The position numbers and the translations under genes were made by a program. This document shows positions 11,905 through 22,675 of a DNA stretch of 64,000 nt, one piece after another; position 1 is the first letter of the stretch; each line of letters opens with the position of its first letter. The DNA is from Paramyrothecium sp. XJ0827. Lineage: Eukaryota > Ascomycota > Sordariomycetes > Hypocreales > Stachybotryaceae. Under the pieces are notes generated by a model, which was given only the letters and a program-made list of their open reading frames with translations, searched no databases and had not been told where the DNA came from. The stretch spans positions 4,078,501 through 4,142,500 of the forward strand of contig JAJFPB010000002.1 in the NCBI GenBank assembly GCA_020881915.1. Reading direction: 5' to 3'.

Positions 11905-12726
11905 ATGGAGCCAGGTGCGCCCAAGGCCAAGGGCCTGGAGTCGTCCATCTGGGCCAAGCCCTACCACCGACCGTACAACAACTCGACCCGCTTCGAAACC
12001 CCCCGTGCACGATCCTACACGCCGCCTCCTGCCGCCTCCTCCGCACTATACGCGAACGGCGTCGCAAGCACCGGACCCAAGAGCAGCTCCAGCACCGCCG
12101 CGCTGTCGTCGCTGCAGCTGTTCCAGCGATTCGAGCAGGCCTGCCAGCGGCTGCGGTGGAAGTTCATCGATCTGCAAAACTCGTACGCCCGGGCGACCAA
12201 TCCCGAAGAAGCTGGCTTCACCGCGTCGGACGCAGAGCGTAACTTCAAGGTCGATTTTTATGAATTCTACGCTTGGATCGAGCAGACTCTTGTCCTTGTC
12301 CTCCGCATCTTCGACGTCATCATCCCCCGTGGCGAAGGCAATGGCACCCGCGGGTCGGCCAACCACACATTTCACCACAATGTGCTGATGGCATTCGACG
12401 ACGAGGAGAATCCTCTACACCATGTTCTCGGCGTTGGCGATGTCCACCATGCGCTGTGGAAGGCTAAGGAGCTTCGGAACCGGTGGAAGGACGCGTCCGA
12501 GGGCAAGCAGACACCGCCGCTCAAGATGTATGACCTTTCGTGGGTGGTCGGCCAGATTCTGGGCGGTCTCGAGCTGGGCTACGGCCTCGCCATGGCCAAG
12601 GTGCAGGAGGACATGGTCCGGGCGGAAGCCATGGGAGCAGAAAATGGCGCCGGTGGCCAGCCCATGTCCGGAGAACAAGACGAGAGTTGGGATTGGATGG
12701 TGGAATCGATGGATTGGGAGTCTTGA
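11905..12726 (+). CDS. Conserved hypothetical protein
   Basis: Single-exon gene of 273 residues; the ATG has a good context (GCCAGCCATGGAG). I do not recognise the family by name. The first 75 residues are Ser/Pro/Ala-rich and probably disordered. Residues 75-200 look like an ordered helical domain with many aromatics (LFQRFEQACQRLRWKFIDLQ, FYEFYAWIEQTLVLVLRIFDV, NHTFHHNVLMAF). The C-terminus is acidic and Trp-rich (ESWDWMVESMDWES). No signal peptide or catalytic motif is visible; the hydrophobic LVLVLRIFDVII segment is too short and interrupted to be a clear membrane span. Strong third-position GC bias supports a real gene. Confidence 0.75.
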   Translation: MEPGAPKAKGLESSIWAKPYHRPYNNSTRFETPRARSYTPPPAASSALYANGVASTGPKSSSSTAALSSLQLFQRFEQACQRLRWKFIDLQNSYARATNPEEAGFTASDAERNFKVDFYEFYAWIEQTLVLVLRIFDVIIPRGEGNGTRGSANHTFHHNVLMAFDDEENPLHHVLGVGDVHHALWKAKELRNRWKDASEGKQTPPLKMYDLSWVVGQILGGLELGYGLAMAKVQEDMVRAEAMGAENGAGGQPMSGEQDESWDWMVESMDWES

Positions 12727-12969
12727 CGGGTCGTTCTTGGAAATAGGGCGGTTCTTTAGGACATTTGCATTGTGCGCTTGGGACATGTTGGCGTTTGGAT
12801 GGGCATCCTCCTGAATGAATAGGTGGCAGAGCATGGTATTGATACCCTAGTATTTTGTATTCTTCCTGGTATAGCCAAAAATTGGCCGTACTCTACCTGA
12901 TCATACCACTAGTATGAAGCCGCAGCAGACAGCAGGTTGCGCTGAGATAAGAGAGCTGGACATTGTTTG

Positions 12970-14088
12970 TTACAGAGCAGCATCTTCGCCTTCTTTCTTG
13001 ATCTTCTCCAATTCTTCCTTCTTGACCTCTTCTCCCGCCTCACCCTTGATCCGGCCCTTTCTGAACGCCTTGCGTAGCTCACACTTCCCCAGGTTCCTGC
13101 CGCCAGCCTTGCATTCCTCGCAACGCTTGCCGTGGCTGATGAGCAGGATATGCAGCGGGTACTTCTCCTCGTCCGGCACGCGGGCGTCGAGGTGCGCCTG
13201 CGCTTCCTCTCTCGTGGCCCTGTCCGGCCGCCAGCCCAGCAGGCCGGTGAGGCGGTAGACGTGCGTGTCCACGGCGAAGCTCTCGCGGCGCAGGCAGAAG
13301 AGCAGCACGCAGCTGGCCGTCTTGGGGCCGACGCCCTGGAACGACAGCATCTCGCGCATGGCGTCCTCGTCCGACGCCTTGAACAGGTGGTCGAGCGAGT
13401 AGGTGCCGTACCTCTCGTGGACCTGCTCCAGGACGCGTATGATGACCTTACTCTTGACGACGCTGAGCCCCCCTGACTGGATCGCCTTCTGCAGCTTGGG
13501 CTGGCCGCCCTCGACGATGGCGCCCCATTTGTCGCTGCCGCCGTACACGTCGTCCATGCTGCGCTTGGCACGCGTGCTGTTCTTGTCGCTGGTGTTCTGG
13601 GACAGGATGGTCCTCACGAGGGCGTCCAGCACGGACGGCGAGTCGCCACAGCCTGCGCGGTCGGTTGGGGCCACCACATCCTGCGGACGTTTGCGTTCGC
13701 CGTGCAGGCCGGCCAAGATGCGGTGGGCCAGCGCACACTCCTCGGGCGTGGGGTGCAGGAAGTCCGGGAAGGGTGACTTGTTGGAGTAGGAAGCATACGA
13801 CTTGAGCTTCCGAGCTTGCAGCTCTGCCGCCTTGTCCACGGCTGATTTGGGTGTTTTCCGTGGACTGGCGCCTTCTGGGAGGGGTGCCTCGGTCTTGATC
13901 GTGGGAGAAGTTTCTAGTTTGACACGCTTCTTCTTGGTATTTGGTGTTGCAGGCCTCGAATCAGGCTCTCGTTTGATCCCCTTTGGCTCCGGTTCCGGCT
14001 TCGGCTGTGTGCTGACCTGCTCATCATCCCTTTTCATGTTCCGGGCACTCCGCCTGAGTGGTGTTGTTGAAGCGGTGCGTGCCGCCAT
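12970..14088 (-). CDS. HhH-GPD superfamily DNA glycosylase
   Basis: Base-excision repair glycosylase of the endonuclease III / HhH-GPD type. The hairpin carries the catalytic lysine in FQGVGPKTASCVLLF and the conserved aspartate in VDTHVYRLTGLLGW. A Lys/Arg/Pro-rich N-terminal 100 residues, with KKKRVK, suggests nuclear targeting. Three C-terminal cysteines remain (CEEC, then one more in GKCELRK), fewer than the four-Cys loop of Fe-S endonuclease III, so the cluster may be absent. From the ATG at 14088 (AACCATGGCG context) it has 372 residues; an in-frame ATG at 14166 would add 26 residues with a possible mitochondrial character (MLLRGTLGTRLVCSVQRK), so dual targeting is conceivable. Intronless. 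Confidence 0.9.
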   Translation of the reverse strand: MAARTASTTPLRRSARNMKRDDEQVSTQPKPEPEPKGIKREPDSRPATPNTKKKRVKLETSPTIKTEAPLPEGASPRKTPKSAVDKAAELQARKLKSYASYSNKSPFPDFLHPTPEECALAHRILAGLHGERKRPQDVVAPTDRAGCGDSPSVLDALVRTILSQNTSDKNSTRAKRSMDDVYGGSDKWGAIVEGGQPKLQKAIQSGGLSVVKSKVIIRVLEQVHERYGTYSLDHLFKASDEDAMREMLSFQGVGPKTASCVLLFCLRRESFAVDTHVYRLTGLLGWRPDRATREEAQAHLDARVPDEEKYPLHILLISHGKRCEECKAGGRNLGKCELRKAFRKGRIKGEAGEEVKKEELEKIKKEGEDAAL

Positions 14089-14596
14089 GGTTTGTGTGAT
14101 TGTTTGTACAGGCTTCCGCTGGACCGAGCAAACGAGTCTTGTCCCCAATGTTCCGCGTAGTAGCATAAAAAGCTGTGGCTGCTCTCTAAAAGACAATTGT
14201 TCTCATGCCGTGACGGGTTGGATGCTGGATCTTAAGGTGCTGGATCTCTGATGTCATGGAATCTAGGGGCGCCTCCGTGCCGTGCCGTGCGATACAATCG
14301 GTCCAGGTACCTGCGCTAGTGGCTCGATCTGGTGTTGACCTTTGTCCCATCACCATCGAATGCCGATCACACCACTACGCAAGCATTTCAGACAAACTCG
14401 TGGTTTGCCTGTTTCCAAATACTTGGGAGAAAACTGTTCGGATTGATTGAACAAGCTAAGCTACACACTGGAAGTTTGTTGGTCTCCATGAGATCCGAAT
14501 TGACTGAAGTATTGCCTCCCATACCCCTGCTATCCCTAGCGTCCGGATTGATTGCAGGCCAAGGCACAAAAACATGACGTTTACTTGCTGTACGGC
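14089..14596. other. Intergenic, glycosylase upstream region
   Basis: Contains the alternative upstream start of the glycosylase gene (14166) and its promoter, then the 3' flank of the SMP-domain remnant. Nothing else recognised. Confidence 0.4.
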
Positions 14597-15033
14597 TTAG
14601 ACAGCTTCAGCCTGCTTCGTATCTCGGACGGCCTCTTTTTTGGCAGCTTCATTATGGTCGGCTTGGGACTGGATTTGCGCGGCGAGAGATCCAGGTGTAC
14701 GGGCACCGGTTCCGAGCACCCGATCCTTTTCACGTCGTCTGCTTAGAGCTGCAACAGATGGGACAACTGTTTGGTGAGGCTTACCTGACGCGACTGTAGC
14801 TCGCTGGCGTCCCCCTTGGTGATCTCTTCCGCGGGCTTACTGATCACTTCGTTCACCTTGGCGGCGAGGTTCCGCTCCTTGTCCATGAGGCTTTGGGCGA
14901 CCGCTAAAGGTTATCAACGCCATCCCTATGAGCCCTGGTGCTTCTCACCTGCATCACTTCCGGCGACAGGACCGACGCCAGTGGCCTGCGTCTCAGCCCT
15001 CGCGAGCTACGCTGCAACTTCACGTGTAGTCAT
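14597..15033 (-). pseudogene. SMP-domain (seed maturation protein-like) gene, apparently broken
   Basis: Minus-strand reading gives a typical fungal SMP-domain pattern: ETQATGVGPVAGSDA, then after a 40-50 nt intron AVAQSLMDKERNLAAKVNEV, SKPAEEITKGDASELQSRQ, and after a second intron GSLAAQIQSQADHNEAAKK, ending at TAA 14597-14599. Such small hydrophilic, LEA-like proteins are associated with stress and dormancy. Two defects are visible: codon 9 after the ATG at 15033 is TAG (one transition from CAG), and the homologous frame of the last exon is not reached in phase from the exon before it. Either this is a pseudogene or the first exon is elsewhere and the last junction non-standard. Confidence 0.6.
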
Positions 15034-16122
15034 GATAGCGACTCTCGAGGTGACAGGGTTTTCTAAGACCTTTTGGTGATGCGATGATTGGAGGTTTGGT
15101 GATGATGGGAAGGATTTGGTTCACCTGGCCACAAAATGCATAAACCTCTGTCCATTTACCCTTGGGAAGACATTGAGCAGCAAGTGTAACTACCAGCGCA
15201 CCTGCCACTAACCGCGTTGCAGGATGGTATCACGTTACTCAAGAAAGGGCACTGGTATCGCACGAGTGAAACTGTTAATAGAAGGTATCGACTATAAGCC
15301 CATCGCTTGACTCAACTCTAGCCTATGAAATTTGTGAATCCTTCACAGTGTTAGTTGGGCTTCGCGTGCCTTCATATCTGACATGACCTACCTCGTAAGT
15401 CTATGGTGGCACTCAAGTATCAGGTAGGTACTGAAGCATTCCGAGAATCCAAAGAAAGCATGTTCCCCAAGGATCTGTAGCACAACAGCAACACCTGTGC
15501 ACTGATGCTGGCATAGCTGTCCACTTGGAGCACCACGTTGGAGGAGCTTCGAGATGTGGGGTCGCACAGCTACTAGTAGGTACTTTAGTGCTACCGAACC
15601 AGTAGGATGGTTAAGCTTCACTTGACCAACCCCTTGCACAATGCGGAGTTTTGAGTTGCAAGTGCCTGGATAACCGCAACTCTGGTGAAGATGGGGCCCC
15701 GCATTTTCAGCTCCTTCGCTTCATCCTGCACGACCGTGTCCTCGCCTTTGTTCCGGTTTTCGGCATCCGGACATGGTTTTGTGAACGATTAAAATGGACG
15801 AGACAAGTCCTCAATATCAGTGTTAATGTTGCTGGGACAGGGGTCATCCCATGCTGAAAGTCAAGCGAGGTCAACTCGAAATGAGATGCAAAACGTTTTG
15901 TGATCTCCATCCGAACCTTGGCTCCAGCCCCTCGTGGCTAAACGTTCCCCCAAACCCAATCCGGTGATAGTGTGCAACCCCACAAACATCTCGTGTCATG
16001 CGAGACTGGGTAAACGATGTTCAACCTTTCGTTGCTATGACCGCGATGCCACAGCTGCCACAAGGCCCGCCCACCTCATTCGCGACGCATCAGTCAATCA
16101 GAAGAGGGGCCAACCAGTGAAT
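15034..16122. other. Intergenic, nothing recognised
   Basis: Roughly 1.1 kb between the SMP remnant and the Zn2Cys6 regulator; no supported gene. The right half must carry the regulator's promoter. Confidence 0.5.
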
Positions 16123-18120
16123 ATGAATGGTGCAGTGTCCTCGCCGAGCGACGGCAGCTCCAGGCGCTTGAGTTTTCGCGATGCTGAGACGGCTGCTCAT
16201 CTCGCTTTTCCCACACTATCAAGACCCGCCCCAGCTTCTGCTTCTGCCGCCTCCCTTACCTCCGGGCGAAGATACGTGCGGTCGCGGGACGGCTGCTTGA
16301 CCTGCAAGTAAGTCAGATACGGCATCGCACACTCACTGTCTATAGCTTTCCCAATGTGACTGAGAATTAATCTGTTCTGAGCAGGCGTCGCAAGGTAAAA
16401 TGCGATGAGCAGCGCCCGCGCTGCTCGCACTGCGAGCGCCTCAACATGGAGTGCAAATGGCGGCCGCAGTCTCGTGCCGCGGCTCCCCGCAAGAAAACCG
16501 ACAGGCCTCCGCCAGCTTTGGACCACAATCTCTCGCCAGCAACCGATATTTCTACTGGCGGCACCTCACTTCAACCTCTGGGCGCAGTCGATGAAGTCTT
16601 CGATTACGCTTCGTTCATGTGGACTGATGGCGATTTCTGGCAGCAGGTGGGACCCGATTTTGGTCAGAATGTCAGTTTGGACTCCCATATGATGATGGTG
16701 CGTCGTCTCTACTCGAGGGTTGAAGGTCTCAAATGCGCAGCTACTCATGAGAAAGCAGAATATGGAACCCAATGACAATTCACCTGAGCAACACCGCGGA
16801 AGCTCTTACTCTGGCTCACTGCCCATCAATGGTGTCGCCAACGAAGACGACAATCTCGCATTGCCACCAGGCAGCGACAAGCTCTTAGATTTCTTTACAC
16901 AGTCTGCCGTACCGCCAATTCTCGCCGAGGTAGAGTCACAGAAGAAATGGTCCGCCATGCGTCATGTCGTGGTGGACATGGCCCACAATTCCCGGATGGT
17001 CTACTTCTCGATTCTTGCGTTTTCCCAACTCATCCTTTGTCGAAAAGACCCAACCCGGGTCGCAAGCGAACACAGTCACTACGAGAATGCCGTTACCGAA
17101 CTGCACAACCAGGACCGGCTACCAATGACGGAGCACAGCTTACAGCGACAAAGGCTTCTCGCTGCCCTCTTTTTTCTAAGCTACGTGGATATCCTAGAAA
17201 GCAGGCTCGACGCCGCCCATTCGCACCTCAAGCATGCCTACGACATCTTCCAGGGTGGCGCAAAGCATAGCTTTAGTTCAGTCGAGAAGCAGCTCCTCCT
17301 TTGGATCCGACTAGTGGACGGTCGAGCCGTCTCTGCCGGAGGCGATGGGCTCTTTCTTTCGAAGGCCGATGAGCTGGTCCTCGTCGAAGCTTCACCCGCC
17401 AGTTTCGATGGCGACACCGAGGACACGCCAAGGCATGAAGTGACGGATGGCGATGTTGAGGATGTCCTATTCCAGGTTTTATACCAGCCAGGAATTGTGT
17501 TCTTTCAGAAAGTTCAGAGCTTCATGGGACGCATATCGAAGATCGATCCATGGCACAGGCCACGAGGAACTGTCGAGGATGAGACAGAAGTCATGAATAT
17601 TGGAGCGGGCATCGCGGCAGACCTGCGGAGCTTGTACGATCAGCGACCTCCTTTGATGGATTACGCCGTCGCTGGCAAGCTCATCCAGCCGCACATCTCC
17701 GCGCATCTCGCCTTTGTGATTACACGCGCGTTCCGCACCTACCTCTCCAACTACTATGCGTGCAAGGTTCACCTCCACCGCGTGGCTTACAAGACTCTTC
17801 CCTTGACTAAAGACGCATCGGACGCGCTGGATCAGATCCGGAAGCTGGCGCGCCACATTGTGGCCGAGACCGATACTGAAGATGCGCTCCCGGTCAATCT
17901 GCTCTGGCCTCTGTTGATGCTTGGCGTCGAAGAGCAGGACCCTGAGGAACGTGTCTGGATCAAAGCCCAGATGTTGCGGATGGAGAAGGTAGCCGGAAAC
18001 GCAAGGATAACGGCTCAGGTGCTGGAGGAAGTCCAGGCTCGTCAAGACGCGGCGAAGATGCGCATGGACATACGGTCTGTGATGCACGCCGTCTTCAACT
18101 CGTGCTTCGCGATCGTCTGA
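16123..18120 (+). CDS. Zn2Cys6 transcription factor with fungal-specific regulatory domain
   Basis: Three exons, 16123-16307, 16385-16697 and 16741-18120, give 625 residues in phase. The first intron splits the binuclear zinc cluster; the joined motif is CX2CX6CX6CX2CX6C (GCLTC, KVKC, RPRC, SHC, MEC). The C-terminal 450 residues resemble the Fungal_trans_2 type of middle domain (DKLLDFFTQSAVPPILAEVE, MVYFSILAFSQLIL). The start at 16123 leaves about 55 Ser/Ala-rich residues before the cluster. It lies immediately upstream of an aldolase and a transporter gene on the same strand, a usual arrangement for a pathway-specific activator, though regulation of these neighbours is inference. Confidence 0.92.
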
Positions 18121-18482
18121 CTGCTCACGCGAGCATGTGAGCCGTTTCCACCTGCATCAGTTTGTCGAACGTTGTGGATGTCTTCGATCGGCTCGACTGA
18201 TACAGTACACTAGTCGTCGGCCCCACTTCACCCGAGCAAACCCGATCGGGTTGTGCGTCTCCAAATGTTCCCCGCACACCGGAAGTTGGGGTTATTCGCT
18301 GGGCCTGGGACCCCGTGGGGTATCATGCTACGGTATGTTTTGAACAGGCCGTAAATATAATTGCCATATCCCGGGCATTTATATGCTGCTCCTTTTACTA
18401 ATTTGGTGTTATATTACCTTGCAGTTGCCATTCTCTCCTTCTAGTCATTCACAATCACCCTTTCTAGACACAATTCTACAGC
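18121..18482 (+). promoter_or_regulatory. Upstream region of the DHDPS-family aldolase gene
   Basis: 362-bp gap between regulator and aldolase. It contains a 14-nt palindrome (listed separately) and an AT-rich segment with TATA-like sequences at about 18350-18390, roughly 100-130 nt before the start codon. Confidence 0.5.
18239..18252. promoter_or_regulatory. Perfect palindrome AACCCGATCGGGTT, candidate Zn2Cys6 site
   Basis: AACCCGATCGGGTT equals its own reverse complement. It contains inverted CCG-N2-CGG half-sites of the sort bound by Zn2Cys6 dimers, and sits about 230 nt upstream of the aldolase start, next to a gene for such a regulator. A related CGATCGG occurs at 18185. Binding is inferred only. 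Confidence 0.4.
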
Positions 18483-19630
18483 ATGGGTTCATTAGCAGGT
18501 TTCAAGGGCAAAGCATTCCCTCCAGGGATTCACGTCCCAAGTCTGACCTGGTTTCGCGACGATGCGACGCAGGAGGTTGACTGGGAGCTCCAAACTCGGC
18601 ATCTCGAGTTCTTAATTAGTTCCGGGCTCGATGGCAGTAAGTAATGTTGTCAGCGCCAAAGACCAAGCTGCTAACGTTTCCTACCAGTCGTGATTGCAGG
18701 CACGAATGGCGAAGCGGTCACCCTCAGCGCGGACGAAAAGTCAAGACTCGTTCGAACGACTCGAGAAGTTGCACAGCGCGTCGGCAGATCGAACGTCACG
18801 ATAACAATGGGCACTTCAGGTCACTGCACCCGTGATGTTATTGCCGAGACACAATTGGCCAAGGAGGCTGGCGCCGACTACGTTTTGGTCCTCGTGCCCA
18901 GCTATTTCCATTTCGCTATGAACAGCGACACCATTGTCGCTTTCTTCACCGAGGTCAGTATAAATCCTGGGTAGAAGATCCTTCTGCGACATTGCAGCTG
19001 ATCAATGTTTGTGTGTAGCTCGCCGATGCCAGCCCTCTCCCCGTTCTCATTTACAACTTTCCGAATGTTGTCGCCGGCCTCGATGTCAACTCTGATATGC
19101 TGTCTACACTAGGGCAGCATCCCAATATCGTCGGCGTAAAGCTGACTTGCGGTGGAATTGCCAAGGTTGCGAGGGTAGCAGCCCAGTTCAGCCCAGAGGA
19201 GTTCACGGCCCTGGCCGGTCAGAGTGACTGGCTCGTGCCAGCGATGACAGTGGGTAGCACCGGCACAATCACCGGAGTGGCCAATCTATATCCCAAGGTG
19301 AGTTCCTCGGAATATCTCTGTCTTCAAGAGTTGCATGCTAACATCCCACACCAGGGCTGCATGCGCATCTACGATCTTTACAAAGGTGGACATGTTCAAG
19401 AGGCCCAGGCTGCGCAGCTTGAACTTGCCAAGATGGAGTGGGGATTTGGCAAGGGCGGCATCAACGGGACGAAATGGATCGTGGCCAAGCTCCATGGGTA
19501 TCCGGAGGGCAGCTGGCATTGCCGACGGCCGTACCCCGTATTTGACGACAAGGGCAAGCAAGAGTGGATCACGGGGGTTGTCGAGCCATATACAAAGTTC
19601 GAGCAGAGCCTGGGCAAACGTGGGCTATAG
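18483..19630 (+). CDS. DHDPS/KDG-aldolase family (DapA-like) aldolase
   Basis: Four exons, 18483-18636, 18688-18953, 19019-19297 and 19355-19630, give 324 residues, the usual size of fungal class I pyruvate-dependent aldolases of the dihydrodipicolinate synthase family. The Schiff-base lysine is K181 in VGVKLTCGG; the catalytic tyrosine is Y152 in VLIYNFPN; GTNGEAVTLS holds the substrate carboxylate loop. Fungi make lysine by the aminoadipate route, so a DapA role is unlikely; cleavage of a 2-keto-3-deoxy sugar acid or 4-hydroxy-2-oxoglutarate is more plausible. Its neighbours, a Zn2Cys6 regulator and a quinate-permease-like transporter, support a role in catabolism of an acidic carbon source. 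Confidence 0.9.
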
Positions 19631-20587
19631 ATTAGAGGTCTTAGCAATAAGGATATCATCCAAGTGAAGCTTCGTGGCACAAACAATGCCGTAGCAGACG
19701 TGACAGGATATGTCAGGGCCGTGCTTGACAATCCTTTGAGCTGCTCCTCCACTACGAGGAACAGTGGAAGATGCTCATGATGACATCACTTGACACTAGG
19801 CAATTAGCTGTTTCCTAAGCTCGGGTTTTCCACTCGCATGAAAAATGTCAATGTGACATCGGAGGAATGCCTTTGACATTACCGTAATATCGTAAGTGGT
19901 GCTCAGCCAACACTACTCCATCTCTTCCCCGTGTATTGCTAGTTGCTCTATACCCAGCAGATGTTCACGACGGCGTACGTTCATACCAAGCGTCGCCTTA
20001 CTCGAATCGACGAAAGTTTAGTCAAGCTGTTGGCTCGTCTCCACCATTGTAGGCTTTCCCAGCCAATCGCCTCGCACCTCGCCTTTCTAAGATTTCCCTG
20101 TAGGGTTCGGCTCGGCAGTCGGATGTCACTAGACCCGTCGGATTATTTTGTCCCATGACTTTCACCACCAATGATTGAGCGTCGCGTCTCCGATTCCACT
20201 ACCGCACGTTAGTCAGTCGCTTTCTGAGGCTTCCTCGAGTCGAGCAAATGGCGTTGTTCGGGCCTGCTCGAGGCGACAGGACGACTCCACAAATCCCCGG
20301 ATTCTTGTTTATTCGTCCCCACCGGATGCACACTGCGGAAAAGGATGGAGAGGACATGCTCTTGGTTTGGCGTTCCCCGCAAATCCTACGCTTCCTACCT
20401 TGGAGTCATTTGCGGGGGCTCGCTCTGCTGCAGTTTCAATTACCGAACCGTTGTGAATGTTTAAATATCCTCCATCCTACCCATCACCCCGGATTTGGGG
20501 CCTGTCGATCACCAGTCGCACCACCATCGTTGCGCTTCTCTTCTTGAGCTTTTCGATTCTGGACTTTGCCATCTACATCGATTCACT
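19631..20587. other. Intergenic, transporter upstream region
   Basis: No gene recognised. Two CCCCGGATT sequences (about 20296 and 20488) are possible regulator half-sites but short enough to be chance. Confidence 0.4.
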
Positions 20588-22675
20588 ATGGGTGGGTTCC
20601 GGGCCGTCGAGGATCGTCCCACTCCTAAGGAGGTGTACAACTGGCGCCTCTACTTTGAGGCGTCGGTCATTGCCATGGGATCACTGCTGTAAGTTAGAGT
20701 CATTCTCGGGTTTTGCTCGCGCCGAGGCGTATCCTTTGTTGAACACTTGGCTAACGAAGTTAAACAGTTTTGGCTACGATTCAGCTTTTATTGGCACTAC
20801 CATCGCCCGTGAGAGTTTTAAGCGGGACTTCAACATTGATCCTAATGACTCTGCCAACATCTCTAGCGACATTACATCCGCGTTCCAGGCTGGCGCCTTA
20901 GGCGGTGCCATTATTTGCTTCCTGGGTGAGCGCCAGGACTATTTACGAATGCCACGAGTCATCCACTGATGTTCGCTCCAGTCACCGAGAAGGTTGGTCG
21001 CAAATGGGCCTTGATCTCGTCCAACATCGTCTTTCTAGTCGGCGCTATTATCATGACAGTCGCAACGAATCAGCTGTCCTATATCTGTAAGCATCACATG
21101 AATTCCCTACTATTTTTGAAGACCGGCTAACTCCTATGTAGATGCTGGTCGTGCCCTGACTGGTCTGGCCTGTGGTGCCATTACCGCAACTGTACCAAGT
21201 TATATTGCCGAAATTTCCATCACCTCCATTCGAGGTATTCTTACCGGCCTCTTCGAAGTCACCTACCAGAGCGGTTCTCTTATCGGCTTTTGGATCAACT
21301 ATGGCATCAACCAGAACATGAACAAGGCAGATACAGCGACATGGCGCATCCCTATGGCCGTGCAGATCATACCCGCTGGCATGCTTCTGATCACCGGCTG
21401 GTTCCTGCACGAGTCCCCGCTATGGCTTTTCCGAAAGTCTAGAGACGAGGAGGCCCTCAAGGCATTGGAGCAGCTACGAAAACTCCCTAGAGACCACCAG
21501 TGTAAGCATTGGACACAAGGACTGATGTGTACATGACATGGTAAGCTAACAGTATATATGTAGATCTGCTAGAGGAGGTCGACCAGATCCGGACCAGACT
21601 AGCAGAAGAACGACTGCTTGCAAGCCAATATGGGAATGGTTCATGGGCATTCTTCCGAGGCGCCCTGGTAGAGCTATCACGCAAAGGCATGCGCAACCGC
21701 GTCTTCCTCGTTTTCTGCGCATTTGCGCTGCAAAATATGTCCGGTGCTGCAGGTTAGTATTCTCCCTATTTCCGCCCCAATCCATACCCTCGCTGACCAA
21801 AGCAGCCATCAACTACTACTCTCCCACTCTCTTCGGTTCCCTTGGCATCACGGACATTCCCTTGTACACAGGCATCTACGGCTTGGTTAAAGCTGTTGCT
21901 TCCATCATCTTCTATGGCGCGCTCATTGATATCTGGGGACGACGAAACCCTACCATCATCTCTTCCCTTGCGTGCTCGCTGTGCCTCTGGATCGTCGGCG
22001 CCTACGTAAAGGTCGGCAACCCGGCCTCCAAGATTGCGGCTGGGGAGGAACTTTCACCTTCTACGGCAGCGGGAGGCAAGGCGGCCACAGCCATGATCAT
22101 GATTTACTCGGTCTTGTACGTATCCAAAAGTCGCAATCACTCACGCTCGAGCCAATTGCTGACATTGACTCGACAGCTGGTCTTTTGGTCTGAACGGTAT
22201 CCCATGGATCGTCTCTGCCGAAATCTTTCCCGGCGCCCTGCGCAACCTGACTGGTACTTACGCCGCGCTCTGCCAATGGTGAGGCCAATGGCATCCTTCT
22301 CGTTCGTCTTATACAGCTTCTAACATTTCGCGAAAGGGCCGTACAGTTTGCTATCACCAAGGCTTTGCCTTACATCTTCAAATCCCTTAATTGGGGTGTT
22401 TGGTTCTTCTTCGCATGTTGGATGCTGCTTGCCACGATCTGGTCCTTCTTCCTGCTACCCGAGACCAAGGGCAAGACGCTTGAGGAATTTGACGTTATCT
22501 TGTGAGTTTTCACTTCCATGTGTCCATGACCAGTTACAAATTCGGATGCTAATGTCACCCTGGTAGCGGCTACACGGAGAATCGTCCAAGTACCGAGGCA
22601 GTGCAAGCTGCCGCCAAGTCCGCAGACAAGGAGGCGTCCATTGAGCATGACGAGGACCAGGCTCGACAATTGTAG
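20588..22675 (+). CDS. MFS sugar/quinate-type transporter
   Basis: Nine exons join in phase to 532 residues: 20588-20688, 20768-20925, 20982-21086, 21142-21501, 21564-21752, 21806-22115, 22177-22278, 22337-22501, 22567-22675. The N-terminus VEDRPTPKEVYNW followed by FGYDSAFIGTTIA is the hallmark of the quinate permease (QutD/Qa-y) branch of the sugar porter family. Other sugar-porter signatures are GRKWALI, GRALTGLACGAITATVPSYIAE, WFLHESPLWL, INYYSPTLF, DIWGRR and the terminal LPETKGKTLEEFD. Twelve membrane spans are expected. Substrate is not proven; quinate, another cyclic or sugar acid, or a hexose are all possible. It follows the aldolase on the same strand. Confidence 0.93.
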
